Shown piece after piece: positions 44,526 to 51,878 of a stretch of 64,000 nucleotides of DNA (the first letter of the stretch is position 1; every line of letters begins with the position of its first letter). Source of the DNA: Cesiribacteraceae bacterium YIM B00369. GTDB lineage: Bacteria > Bacteroidota > Bacteroidia > Cytophagales > Cyclobacteriaceae. The stretch lies in contig JAFMYY010000001.1 of assembly GCA_017948555.1 (NCBI GenBank), positions 62,001-126,000 on the forward strand, in the 5' to 3' direction. Below the pieces are notes generated by a model. The model had not been told where the DNA came from and searched no databases. It saw only the letters and a list, made by a program, of their open reading frames with translations. The position numbers and the translations under genes were made by a program.

Positions 44526-45434
44526 CTACAGGTTTTTCATCAGGTACTGGTACATTAACAGCATGCAGCTGATGTCGTGTTTATGTACTTTTTCATTGGG
44601 TGAGTGAACATGGTCTTCCGGAGCACCAATAAAGCACCAGTCAAATGGATAAGGAGAGTGCTGTAGCTCCCGGCCATCGCTGGAGCCGCTTCCTTCCACC
44701 TCCAGCTGGTAATCTATTTTGCTCTTATCGGCCAGTTTTATAATTTTACTTATAAAGCTCCGGCGTGGAATATTACGGTCCCGCATGGAAATTGCCACTC
44801 CTTCGCCATGGTGCACGCCTTCGGTTACCCAGGTAATATCAGAGACCAGGGCCTGCCGTACTCCGTATTTTTCATAAATAAGTTTTGCAAGGTAAGGAAC
44901 CGACCCTCCTCCATGCTCCTCCCAGCAGCTGAATGCAATAATGCCATCTTCAAGGGTTTCGCACAGCTTCAGCGCATTGTATACCCCAAGCCGGTTATCG
45001 AGGTAGCAGGACTGAACATAGTCGCTGGTTTCACGGAAGTCCATTTTAAAGGTAAGGCTGGTGCCTCTTTGAATGGCGCGGCCGAATTTATAGCTAAGGT
45101 CACCATCCTCCTCCACCAGTTCGCACTCAACAGGCCCGAGGGCATCTTTCCCTGTAAGCTTATAGCCTGTTTCAGCATGGGGGCCTCCAACAGGAACTAA
45201 CTGGTTGTTGTAGCGAACGGTAAAGCCAATGCTATCCATATGGGCAAAAACAGCAGTACGGGGCTTGCCAAATACCAGCACCAGGCAATCCTGTAATTCG
45301 TCTCCGGCTAAAATAGCAGGAGTGGCTTTCCACCCAGCACTGTTTTTATCAATATAATCAAGAATAAAATCCTTCAATGCTGCTTCTTCACCACAGGGAG
45401 CATGAATGCTGCATAGTTTTTTTAATAATTCCAT
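44526..45434 (-). CDS. M42-family-like metallo-aminopeptidase
   Basis: From ATG 45434 the protein has 302 residues. Metal ligands of the M42/M28 fold are visible: AHMDSIGF (His/Asp), [13 protein letters not shown] (bridging Asp), CWEEHGG (catalytic and metal Glu) and the late [12 protein letters not shown] (final His). Such enzymes are cytoplasmic, often dodecameric, cobalt- or zinc-dependent aminopeptidases that degrade peptides. A promoter box at 45465-45472 lies inside the longer frame that would begin at 45518, which supports this start. Confidence 0.8.
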   Translation of the reverse strand: MELLKKLCSIHAPCGEEAALKDFILDYIDKNSAGWKATPAILAGDELQDCLVLVFGKPRTAVFAHMDSIGFTVRYNNQLVPVGGPHAETGYKLTGKDALGPVECELVEEDGDLSYKFGRAIQRGTSLTFKMDFRETSDYVQSCYLDNRLGVYNALKLCETLEDGIIAFSCWEEHGGGSVPYLAKLIYEKYGVRQALVSDITWVTEGVHHGEGVAISMRDRNIPRRSFISKIIKLADKSKIDYQLEVEGSGSSDGRELQHSPYPFDWCFIGAPEDHVHSPNEKVHKHDISCMLLMYQYLMKNL

Positions 45435-45464
45435 ATTTTCTGCCGCTGTTTCTTTATAGTTACG

Positions 45465-45472
45465 CAAAAATA
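45465..45472 (-). promoter_or_regulatory. Promoter box of the M42 peptidase gene
   Basis: The minus-strand sequence TATTTTTG fits TAnnTTTG, giving a leader of about 27 nt to the ATG at 45434. Confidence 0.4.
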
Positions 45473-45662
45473 ACAGAATGATGCTTTCTGCTGTTGAGAA
45501 AAGAGATTTATTTCCCAAAGGTCCCGAACCCGTCAGGTTTTTTTTAATTTTACCTCATCTTTTCCTGAAAGGAGGGGTTGACTTTTTACATAAACGACAG
45601 GTAAAGGGAGAAGGAAATGTTTTTGTGGCAGCCCCGTTCTGCAGCCAAATTAATAAGCTAAT

Positions 45663-46310
45663 ATGTTTATACTCAACAAAGAAAGCTCTGTAGCAAATCA
45701 ATTTCTTGCAGAGATGCGCGATGTGCACCAGCAACAGGACCGCTTGCGGTTCAGGAAAAACCTTGAGCGGCTGGGGGAAATAATGGCATACGAGGTTTCG
45801 AAAAAAATGCCTTATGCTCCTGTTGAGGTACAGACCCCACTGGAAACAGTAAGGGAAAATCTGATGGTACAGCAGCCCGTTCTTATTACCATTATGAGGG
45901 CCGGAGTTCCTTTCTTTCAGGGTTTCTGCAATATTTTCGACCGTGCCGACTCCGGTTTTATTGGTGCTTACAGGGCGCCGCATACATCGGCCGAAGATTT
46001 GAGTGTGGCCATGGAATATGTAAGCACTCCTCCTGTGGAAGGCCGCTCCATTATTGTTGTTGATCCCATGCTTGCCTCCGGTAAATCCATGGTAAAAGCT
46101 GTGGAAGCGCTTTTGCAGCGGGGGAAGCCCGCACATATCCATATTGTTTCCGTAATTGCCGCTCCGGAAGGAGTAGCTTATATTGAAAATAATTTAAAAG
46201 AAAATTTTTCTCTCTGGACCTGTGCGCTTGACGAAAAGCTTAATGAGCAGGCCTACATTGTGCCGGGACTTGGAGATGCAGGCGATCTTTCGTATGGACC
46301 AAAGATTTAA
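45663..46310 (+). CDS. upp: Uracil phosphoribosyltransferase
   Basis: A 215-residue pyrimidine salvage enzyme making UMP from uracil and PRPP. It has MRAGVPFFQGF (substrate loop), IIVVDPMLASGKSMVKAVEA (PRPP loop) and the C-terminal AYIVPGLGDAGDLSYGPKI that binds uracil. The 5' leader contains a short AACC/GGTT hairpin with a run of eight T near 45530-45550, which might act as an attenuator; this is weak. The antiporter gene follows after 8 nt. Confidence 0.93.
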   Translation: MFILNKESSVANQFLAEMRDVHQQQDRLRFRKNLERLGEIMAYEVSKKMPYAPVEVQTPLETVRENLMVQQPVLITIMRAGVPFFQGFCNIFDRADSGFIGAYRAPHTSAEDLSVAMEYVSTPPVEGRSIIVVDPMLASGKSMVKAVEALLQRGKPAHIHIVSVIAAPEGVAYIENNLKENFSLWTCALDEKLNEQAYIVPGLGDAGDLSYGPKI

Positions 46311-46318
46311 TACAGCTT

Positions 46319-47269
46319 ATGATTTACACTGTTTTATTATTGCTTGCAGGCCTTGCGTTTTTAATACTTGGCGGAGATTTTCTGGTACGCGGGGCTACGG
46401 GAATTGCCTTAAGGGCTAAAATTTCTCCCCTGGTAGTGGGGCTTACTGTAGTGGCTTTTGGTACCTCTGCCCCGGAGCTGCTGGTAAGTTTGCAGTCGGC
46501 CCTGGCCGGCAACCCCGATATTGCCATGGGAAATGTGATTGGCTCCAATATATGTAACCTGGCCCTTGTTTTGGGGGTGACAGCGGTTATTCTTCCTATC
46601 GGAATCCATGAAGACACTGTAAGGATTGACTGGCCTGTTACACTGGGAGCCTCACTGCTTATGTTTGGTTTTGCCCAGGATAACTGGATCAGTACCCGGG
46701 AGGGAGGAATATTTGTAGCTATCCTGGCTGTATACACCTTCCTTATTATCAGGAAATCGCGCAGGGAAACCAAAGCACACATTGCTGACGAGGATTCACT
46801 GGTTGATATTCCTGAACCCACAGGTAAGCCGGTAATGGATTTTTTCTTCATCGCTCTGGGAGGGGCAGGCTTATATTTTGGTGCGGAATGGTTTGTGGGG
46901 AGTGCAAGTAACCTGGCCGGGTACCTCGGCGTAACAGAGCGGGTAATCAGTATTACTGTAGTTGCGCTGGGTACAAGTTTGCCTGAGCTTGTGACTTCTG
47001 CTATTGCCTCGTTAAAGAAAAACTCTGACATGGCAGTAGGGAACCTGCTGGGATCAAATATTTTTAATATATTTTCAATCCTGGGAATTACAAGCCTTGT
47101 AAAATCAGTTCACGTAAATGAGATGATGCTGGATGTGGATATGATCTGGATGCTGGGAATTACAGTCCTTGTTTTTCCGATGATGCTGATTAAAAGGAAG
47201 ATCAGCAGGCTTGAAGGAATAATCCTGCTTTTGCTGTACTGCATTTACACATATACTGTTATTACCTGA
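46319..47269 (+). CDS. Calcium/sodium antiporter (CaCA family, YrbG-like)
   Basis: A 316-residue inner-membrane exchanger of about ten helices, built as two inverted halves. Each carries the alpha repeat that binds Ca2+: VVAFGTSAPELLVSLQSA with GNVIGSNICNLALVLG in the first half, and VVALGTSLPELVTSAIAS with GNLLGSNIFNIFSILG in the second. It exchanges Na+ (or H+) for Ca2+. It is 8 nt from upp and 3 nt from the next membrane protein gene, so all three are probably cotranscribed. Confidence 0.93.
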   Translation: MIYTVLLLLAGLAFLILGGDFLVRGATGIALRAKISPLVVGLTVVAFGTSAPELLVSLQSALAGNPDIAMGNVIGSNICNLALVLGVTAVILPIGIHEDTVRIDWPVTLGASLLMFGFAQDNWISTREGGIFVAILAVYTFLIIRKSRRETKAHIADEDSLVDIPEPTGKPVMDFFFIALGGAGLYFGAEWFVGSASNLAGYLGVTERVISITVVALGTSLPELVTSAIASLKKNSDMAVGNLLGSNIFNIFSILGITSLVKSVHVNEMMLDVDMIWMLGITVLVFPMMLIKRKISRLEGIILLLLYCIYTYTVIT

Positions 47270-47272
47270 TTT

Positions 47273-47713
47273 ATGTATGGATTATTGCTGAAGTACCTTT
47301 CTGTTTACCTGCTGAGCATGGTAAAGTTTGTGGCAGGTCCTTTAGCTGGCCTGGCCTCCGGCCTGAGCTATCTGGAAACCGTTTTATTTACTGCCTCCGG
47401 CATGATGAGTACGGTACTTCTTTTTACCTTTTTTGGTAAGCCTTTGCGTGGCTTTTTGCTCAGGACGCTGTGGAAAGATAAAAAGCGCTTTACAAAACGG
47501 AACCGGCGGTTTGTAACTATCTGGAAAAAGTGGGGCATGTTTGGCGTTTGTTTCCTTACCCCGGTTATTTTCAGCCCCATAGGAGGAGCATTACTCGCAA
47601 ATTTGTTTGGTGGTCCTAAAAAGCAAATTGTCCTGTACATGCTTTTCAGCGCTGTTTTCTGGGGCTTTATTACGTCAGGGATAGTATTTTCGGCAAAGCA
47701 CTTTTATAATTAA
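47273..47713 (+). CDS. Small integral membrane protein (DedA/small-export-like)
   Basis: A 146-residue protein with about four hydrophobic segments and a basic cytoplasmic loop (LRTLWKDKKRFTKRNRRFVT). The core KWGMFGVCFLTPVIFSPIGGALLAN resembles the re-entrant-loop core of DedA / small multidrug export families, with a conserved proline and glycines. Function is not known; a transport or lipid-scrambling role is only a guess. It follows the antiporter by 3 nt. Its stop is 19 nt from the convergent thioredoxin-NHL gene. Confidence 0.65.
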   Translation: MYGLLLKYLSVYLLSMVKFVAGPLAGLASGLSYLETVLFTASGMMSTVLLFTFFGKPLRGFLLRTLWKDKKRFTKRNRRFVTIWKKWGMFGVCFLTPVIFSPIGGALLANLFGGPKKQIVLYMLFSAVFWGFITSGIVFSAKHFYN

Positions 47714-47732
47714 CATTCCTTTTTTCTGTTTC

Positions 47733-49160
47733 TCAGGCATCAAACTTCACATCCACTGTTTTTTTTTGCATTGTTTTCAGGTTTACGCGCAGCAGGCGGT
47801 GGTTATGAGTATCGCAGATCCATAATTCGTCCGGGAGGAAAAGGAGACTGTTAGGTTCGTTTAAGCCTGCCACTACTGTTTTTATACGTTCCTTGTGCAG
47901 GTCGAGGAGCCTGATTTTTCCATTGTAGGTGTCTGCTATATAAATAAGGTTATTATAGGCAGCAATTCCCATATTGTGCTGGAGAAGGGCATCTTCCACA
48001 TCGCCGTCGGCATCGCCAAATTCAAATAAGCCCTTTCCAAAAGGGGTGTACACAATCTTTTCCTGCAAATCAATAGCCCTTACTGCGCTTGCTTCGGGGT
48101 CTGCCACAAAAAGGGTGTTATCCATTAAGGTAAAACCGCTTGGCTGACTGAAGGCAGCTTCCTGCAAGCTTCCGTTTGCCAGGCCTTCCCTGCCGGATCC
48201 TGCAAAGCGTTTAATTACTTTTTCTTCCAGGTCCATTTGAAGTACCTGGTGATTTCCTGCGCTGGCAATGTAAAGCACGTTTTTGTGAATGATTAAATCC
48301 CAGGGGGAGTTAGGGAGCACAGCTTCGTTAAGGCGGTCGTAAAAGAAATAATAATCAAGCTCTCCTGTACCAGCCAGAGTGCTCACTTCCTGCTTGTCAA
48401 GGTCTGCTACCCGTATAGCATTGTTTTTAGTGTCGGCAATGTATAACTGCTGGTTGTGCAGGGCCAGGCCATGAGGTTCGTGAAAACTGCAATTCTTAAA
48501 GCCTCCATCACCAAAGCCCCTGTTACCTGCTCCTATAACAGTCAGCACTTTTCCTTCAGGCGTTAACTGCAGAATGCGGTTGTTGCCACTATCGGAGCAC
48601 CACAGGGTATTGTTGCTTCCGGCAATCAACTTTGACGGAAAACGGAGCCTGCTGCCGGTTTCGGGGCTGGCGGTTAACTGAAAGGGGAGGGGTTCTCTGC
48701 GAATGCTGTCCCTGTATTCAACAATGAGCTGGTCCAGGTATGGTTTAACAACCTTATACACACCTTCACCTGCATGTTGGCCGATAACTTTGCCGGTGGG
48801 GGAAATGAGCACGATTGTAGGCCAGGCGCGTACTGCAAATGCATTCCATAGCTTATAATCTGCATCGTTGATAACCGGGTGATGGATGTCCAGTTTCAGA
48901 ATGGCTTCCCTGATCTTAACAGTATCTTTTTCTGTTGTAAATTTTCCGGAATGGACTCCTATAACCACCAGCTCCTCAGGATACTCCTTTTCCAGCCGCC
49001 TGAGGTCAGGGATAATATGGTGGCAGTTAATGCAGCCAAAGGTCCAGAAGTCGAGCAGCACAATTTTACCCTTCAGGTCCCGGAGGGTATAAGCCTGAGT
49101 GGTGTTAACCCAGCCCAGGGCTGTGCTAAGTTCAGGAGCATTTACAGCAGGTTGTTTCAT
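47733..49160 (-). CDS. Thioredoxin-like domain fused to NHL propeller (NHLRC2-like)
   Basis: A 475-residue protein without a signal peptide. Residues 1-150 form a TlpA/thioredoxin-like domain with the redox motif FWTFGCINCHH (Cys43, Cys46), followed by the cis-Pro region VRAWPTIVLISPTGK. Residues 180-470 are NHL repeats (DSGNNRILQLTPEGKV, HEPHGLALHNQQLYIADTKN, DTHNHRLLRV). This fusion matches the NHLRC2 family, found from bacteria to animals; the bacterial function is not established. It is monocistronic. Confidence 0.85.
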   Translation of the reverse strand: MKQPAVNAPELSTALGWVNTTQAYTLRDLKGKIVLLDFWTFGCINCHHIIPDLRRLEKEYPEELVVIGVHSGKFTTEKDTVKIREAILKLDIHHPVINDADYKLWNAFAVRAWPTIVLISPTGKVIGQHAGEGVYKVVKPYLDQLIVEYRDSIRREPLPFQLTASPETGSRLRFPSKLIAGSNNTLWCSDSGNNRILQLTPEGKVLTVIGAGNRGFGDGGFKNCSFHEPHGLALHNQQLYIADTKNNAIRVADLDKQEVSTLAGTGELDYYFFYDRLNEAVLPNSPWDLIIHKNVLYIASAGNHQVLQMDLEEKVIKRFAGSGREGLANGSLQEAAFSQPSGFTLMDNTLFVADPEASAVRAIDLQEKIVYTPFGKGLFEFGDADGDVEDALLQHNMGIAAYNNLIYIADTYNGKIRLLDLHKERIKTVVAGLNEPNSLLFLPDELWICDTHNHRLLRVNLKTMQKKTVDVKFDA

Positions 49161-49449
49161 AACAATATTAACTTATTGGCAGTATAATGTTTTTATAAAG
49201 CCGTTTATTGTGTGGAGAAAGAATGAATATGTTAATGTTTCTTTAACTTTCCCGGAACAGATATATTGCAGTTCCTGCGGCGCATAACTGCAATGCGTAC
49301 TTCTCCGGTTTAGATTTTTGGAGAGAGGATTGTTTATTGCTCCGCTCCTGTAGTAAAGTTCTCTGAACATTACTGCTAAACAGCTCATTAATAATTTTAA
49401 CCTCTATATTCCTTTGCCCGGCTGGCAGAGGGTAGAGGGCGCAGCTAAA

Positions 49450-49484
49450 ATCTTAATTCATAATTCTTAATTCTGAATTCCAGT
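49450..49484. repeat. Heptamer repeat locus 5 (upstream of hemE)
   Basis: Five in-phase 7-mers of the TTCTTAA type. Only the pyrimidine-headed arm is clear here. It ends 3 nt before the hemE promoter box, so it occupies the spacer and -33 region. Confidence 0.75.
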
Positions 49485-49487
49485 ACC

Positions 49488-49495
49488 TACCTTTG
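49488..49495 (+). promoter_or_regulatory. hemE promoter box
   Basis: TACCTTTG ends 4 nt before the ATG at 49500, so the transcript may start on or next to the initiation codon. Confidence 0.4.
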
Positions 49496-49499
49496 TATT

Positions 49500-50540
49500 A
49501 TGCAACTAAAAAACGACCTGATACTCCGGGCAGCCCGGGGAGAAAAGACTGAACGGACCCCTGTATGGCTTATGCGCCAGGCAGGAAGAATATTACCTGA
49601 ATACCGGGAAATCCGTAACAAGCTGAGTGGGTTTATTGAGCTGGCGCAAACCCCGGAGCTTGCTGCAGAAGTGACCATACAGCCTGTGGATATACTGGGT
49701 GTGGATGCAGCTATAATTTTTTCCGATATCCTGGTGGTGCCTGAGGCAATGGGTCTGCCTTACGAAATGGTGGAAAAACGCGGGCCACGCTTTCCGGAAA
49801 CCATTAAATCGGAAGCTGATGTGAAAAAGCTGCGGGTTGCGGACCCTGAGGAAGAGCTGCGCTATGTGCTGGATGCTATCCGGATTACAAAAAAGTCGCT
49901 GGATGGAAGAGTGCCGCTGATTGGTTTTGCGGGAGCTCCGTTTACCATTTTCTGTTATATGGTGGAAGGCAGTGGAAGCAAAACCTTTTCGAAGGCCCGT
50001 AAAATGTTGTATAAACAGCCGGAGTTGGCTCATCAGCTGATGCGGAAGATTACCGACACCACCATTACTTACCTGCAGGCCCAGATAAGGGCAGGGGCAG
50101 ATATGGTACAGGTGTTTGACTCCTGGGCAGGAATACTCCCTCCCGGGCAGTACCTTGAATTTTCATTAAAGTATATTGAAGAAATTTGCCAGGCTATACG
50201 CGAAGTACCTGTTACTGTTTTTGCTAAAGGAGCCTTTTTTGCACGTGAGGAAATGGGCAGGCTTCCATGCGAAACAATAGGGCTTGACTGGAATATGGAT
50301 ATAGCCGAAAGCCGCCGGATAATCGGGCCGGGCAAAACCCTGCAGGGTAATCTTGACCCTTGCGCTTTATACGGAACTGATGAGCAGGTGGCGGAAGCAA
50401 CCCGTAAAATGCTCGATGAATTCGGAACTTCGCGGCATATTGCCAACCTGGGGCATGGGGTGTATCCGGATATTGACCCTGAAAAAGTAAAGATTTTTGT
50501 ACAAACAGTTAAGGAGTACAGCGCAAAAAAGCGCGGGTAG
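49500..50540 (+). CDS. hemE: Uroporphyrinogen decarboxylase
   Basis: A 346-residue haem-pathway enzyme that removes four carboxyl groups from uroporphyrinogen III to give coproporphyrinogen III. The N-terminal signature [19 protein letters not shown] (residues 20-38) and the second signature [16 protein letters not shown] are both present, with [18 protein letters not shown] carrying the catalytic Asp. The length is normal. It is not in an operon with other hem genes. A perfect hairpin follows the stop. Confidence 0.97.
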   Translation: MQLKNDLILRAARGEKTERTPVWLMRQAGRILPEYREIRNKLSGFIELAQTPELAAEVTIQPVDILGVDAAIIFSDILVVPEAMGLPYEMVEKRGPRFPETIKSEADVKKLRVADPEEELRYVLDAIRITKKSLDGRVPLIGFAGAPFTIFCYMVEGSGSKTFSKARKMLYKQPELAHQLMRKITDTTITYLQAQIRAGADMVQVFDSWAGILPPGQYLEFSLKYIEEICQAIREVPVTVFAKGAFFAREEMGRLPCETIGLDWNMDIAESRRIIGPGKTLQGNLDPCALYGTDEQVAEATRKMLDEFGTSRHIANLGHGVYPDIDPEKVKIFVQTVKEYSAKKRG

Positions 50541-50560
50541 CTGTAAGTGTAAAATAGAGG

Positions 50561-50600
50561 ATAAAAAAAAGGCTGCCGGTAAATCCGGCAGCCTTTCCTG
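50561..50600. terminator. Terminator shared by hemE and the MarR gene
   Basis: A perfect 12-bp stem (AAAGGCTGCCGG at 50568-50579 with its complement at 50585-50596). The A-run on the left gives the minus-strand (MarR) transcript a strong T-run; the plus side is weaker. Confidence 0.85.
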
Positions 50601-50612
50601 TTTTTAATGCTT

Positions 50613-51077
50613 TTACTGAGGGTCATCTACAGACCGTAATTTATCAAGTAAACGGTTTAACTCCTCCGTTTCTGTTTCAGTGAGGTTCCCGAAGATGCTG
50701 TCCATTTTTATGATTTCCTTATCTATCTCTTCCAGAACTTTTAAGCCTTTGGCGCTAATGTTTACATCTACAAGGCGTTTATCTGAGTGGCATATCTTTT
50801 TTTCCACCAGTCCCTGCTTATGAATTCTGTCCACAATCCGGGAGGCGTCGGAGCTTCTGTCGAGCATGCGCTCCCTTATGGCAGAAGTGGAAATACTGCC
50901 GGGATGCTGGCCTCTGAGGATCCGCAGAACATTGTATTGCTGAGGGGTGATGTCATATTCACCCAAAAAACGTTTTTGCTTGGTCATGAGCCAGTTATGG
51001 GTGTATATCAGGTTGATTGTTGCCTTCTGATATTCGTTCCGGAATTTCTTTTGATGTATTTCCTCTTCAATTCTCAT
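50613..51077 (-). CDS. MarR family transcriptional regulator
   Basis: A 154-residue winged-helix regulator. The N-terminal dimerisation helix (YQKATINLIYTHNWLMTKQK) is followed by the recognition region TPQQYNVLRILRGQHPGSIS, the helix IRERMLDRSSDASRIVDRIH, the wing GLVEKKICHSDKRLVDVNIS, and a C-terminal helix. The family senses phenolic or oxidative signals and represses nearby genes. No clear target is adjacent; the divergent neighbour is the Rrf2 gene, 227 nt away. Confidence 0.92.
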   Translation of the reverse strand: MRIEEEIHQKKFRNEYQKATINLIYTHNWLMTKQKRFLGEYDITPQQYNVLRILRGQHPGSISTSAIRERMLDRSSDASRIVDRIHKQGLVEKKICHSDKRLVDVNISAKGLKVLEEIDKEIIKMDSIFGNLTETETEELNRLLDKLRSVDDPQ

Positions 51078-51280
51078 AATTGCTGAACAAGATAAAGTTT
51101 TTTAGGATTTGCAAATTAATAACTTCCTGACATATTACTAATTAGATTATACTTGTTTTTCTACCTGAGTGTTTTTTCGCTTAAAATAATACTTTTTTGA
51201 AAGGGCAGTTTTTGCTCCTCTTTCTTCATGCCTGAGCATTTTCCTCTCCTGAACAGTGTTTTAAATTCAAGGCAGTATTT

Positions 51281-51301
51281 ACTAAAATTTAGTTAATTTT
51301 G
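51281..51301 (+). promoter_or_regulatory. Palindrome and promoter box of the Rrf2 gene
   Basis: A perfect 6-1-6 palindrome ACTAAAATTTAGT (51281-51293) is followed directly by TAATTTTG (51294-51301), 3 nt from the ATG. The palindrome is the inverse of that before yebC and is a candidate autoregulatory site. Confidence 0.45.
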
Positions 51302-51304
51302 GGC

Positions 51305-51739
51305 ATGATTTCAAAAAAAACCAAATATGCACTGAATGCACTGGTGTATCTTGCCGGAAATTATAACAAAGGCCCTGTTCTCATCGGGCAGATTGCTCAG
51401 GCGCAGCATATCCCTCAGAAGTTTCTCGAGGCTATTCTGCTGGACCTGAAAAATGCCGGCATCCTGAACAGCAAAAAGGGAAGGGGAGGAGGGTACTACC
51501 TTATTAAATCGCCGGATGAGGTAAATATAGCAGATGTATTACGCCTTTTCGACGGGGCCATTGCCCTGCTGCCCTGCGTTACCCATAAATACTACGAACG
51601 CTGCGAAGAGTGCCGCGATGAGGCCACCTGTGGCATTCGTGACGTTTTTCAGGAAGTACGGAATGAAACAGTAAACATCCTGAAAAACAGCACACTATCT
51701 CAGATAATGGCCCGTGAGGCCCGGTTGAGGAACGGGTAA
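51305..51739 (+). CDS. Rrf2 family transcriptional regulator with cysteine cluster
   Basis: From ATG 51305 the product has 144 residues (a TTG at 51299 is possible). The N-terminal winged helix (SKKTKYALNALVYLAGNYNK, IAQAQHIPQKFLEAILLDLK) and wing GRGGGYYLIKSPDEVN are typical of Rrf2. Four cysteines in LLPCVTHKYYERCEECRDEA plus ATCGIRD could bind an Fe-S cluster, as in IscR or NsrR. It precedes an SLC13 permease gene on the same strand by 139 nt, so sulfur or anion uptake is a possible target. Its promoter carries a palindrome. Confidence 0.92.
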   Translation: MISKKTKYALNALVYLAGNYNKGPVLIGQIAQAQHIPQKFLEAILLDLKNAGILNSKKGRGGGYYLIKSPDEVNIADVLRLFDGAIALLPCVTHKYYERCEECRDEATCGIRDVFQEVRNETVNILKNSTLSQIMAREARLRNG

Positions 51740-51757
51740 AAAAATATTTTTGCCATA

Positions 51758-51791
51758 ACTCTATTTAATCTATAGAGTATTTATAATTTTG
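51758..51791 (+). promoter_or_regulatory. Inverted repeat and promoter box of the SLC13 permease gene
   Basis: ACTCTAT (51758-51764) and ATAGAGT (51772-51778), a perfect 7-7-7 inverted repeat, lie just upstream of TAATTTTG (51784-51791). A bound regulator would cover the upstream promoter region. The leader would be about 80 nt. Confidence 0.45.
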
Positions 51792-51878
51792 TCCTGCCTT
51801 AGTAAGCCTGCGTGAGACTATCTCATTTAAAAACAGAGCCGGGGATGTCTTATATTTCACCTCAACCAAATTAAATTT

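Larger units (their letters stand above)
49161..49499. other. Divergent gap before hemE
   Basis: This 339-nt gap holds an 8-bp inverted repeat TTGCAGTT (49266-49273) with AACTGCAA (49286-49293), a heptamer run (49450-49484) and the hemE promoter box. No gene was seen. Confidence 0.6.

Noticed and set aside
45523-45550. Short AACC/GGTT hairpin with T-run in the upp leader
   Set aside because: A stem of only 4 bp is too weak to list as a terminator or attenuator.
46324-47031. 235-codon minus-strand frame
   Set aside because: It is antisense to the Ca/Na antiporter, whose two alpha repeats are intact.
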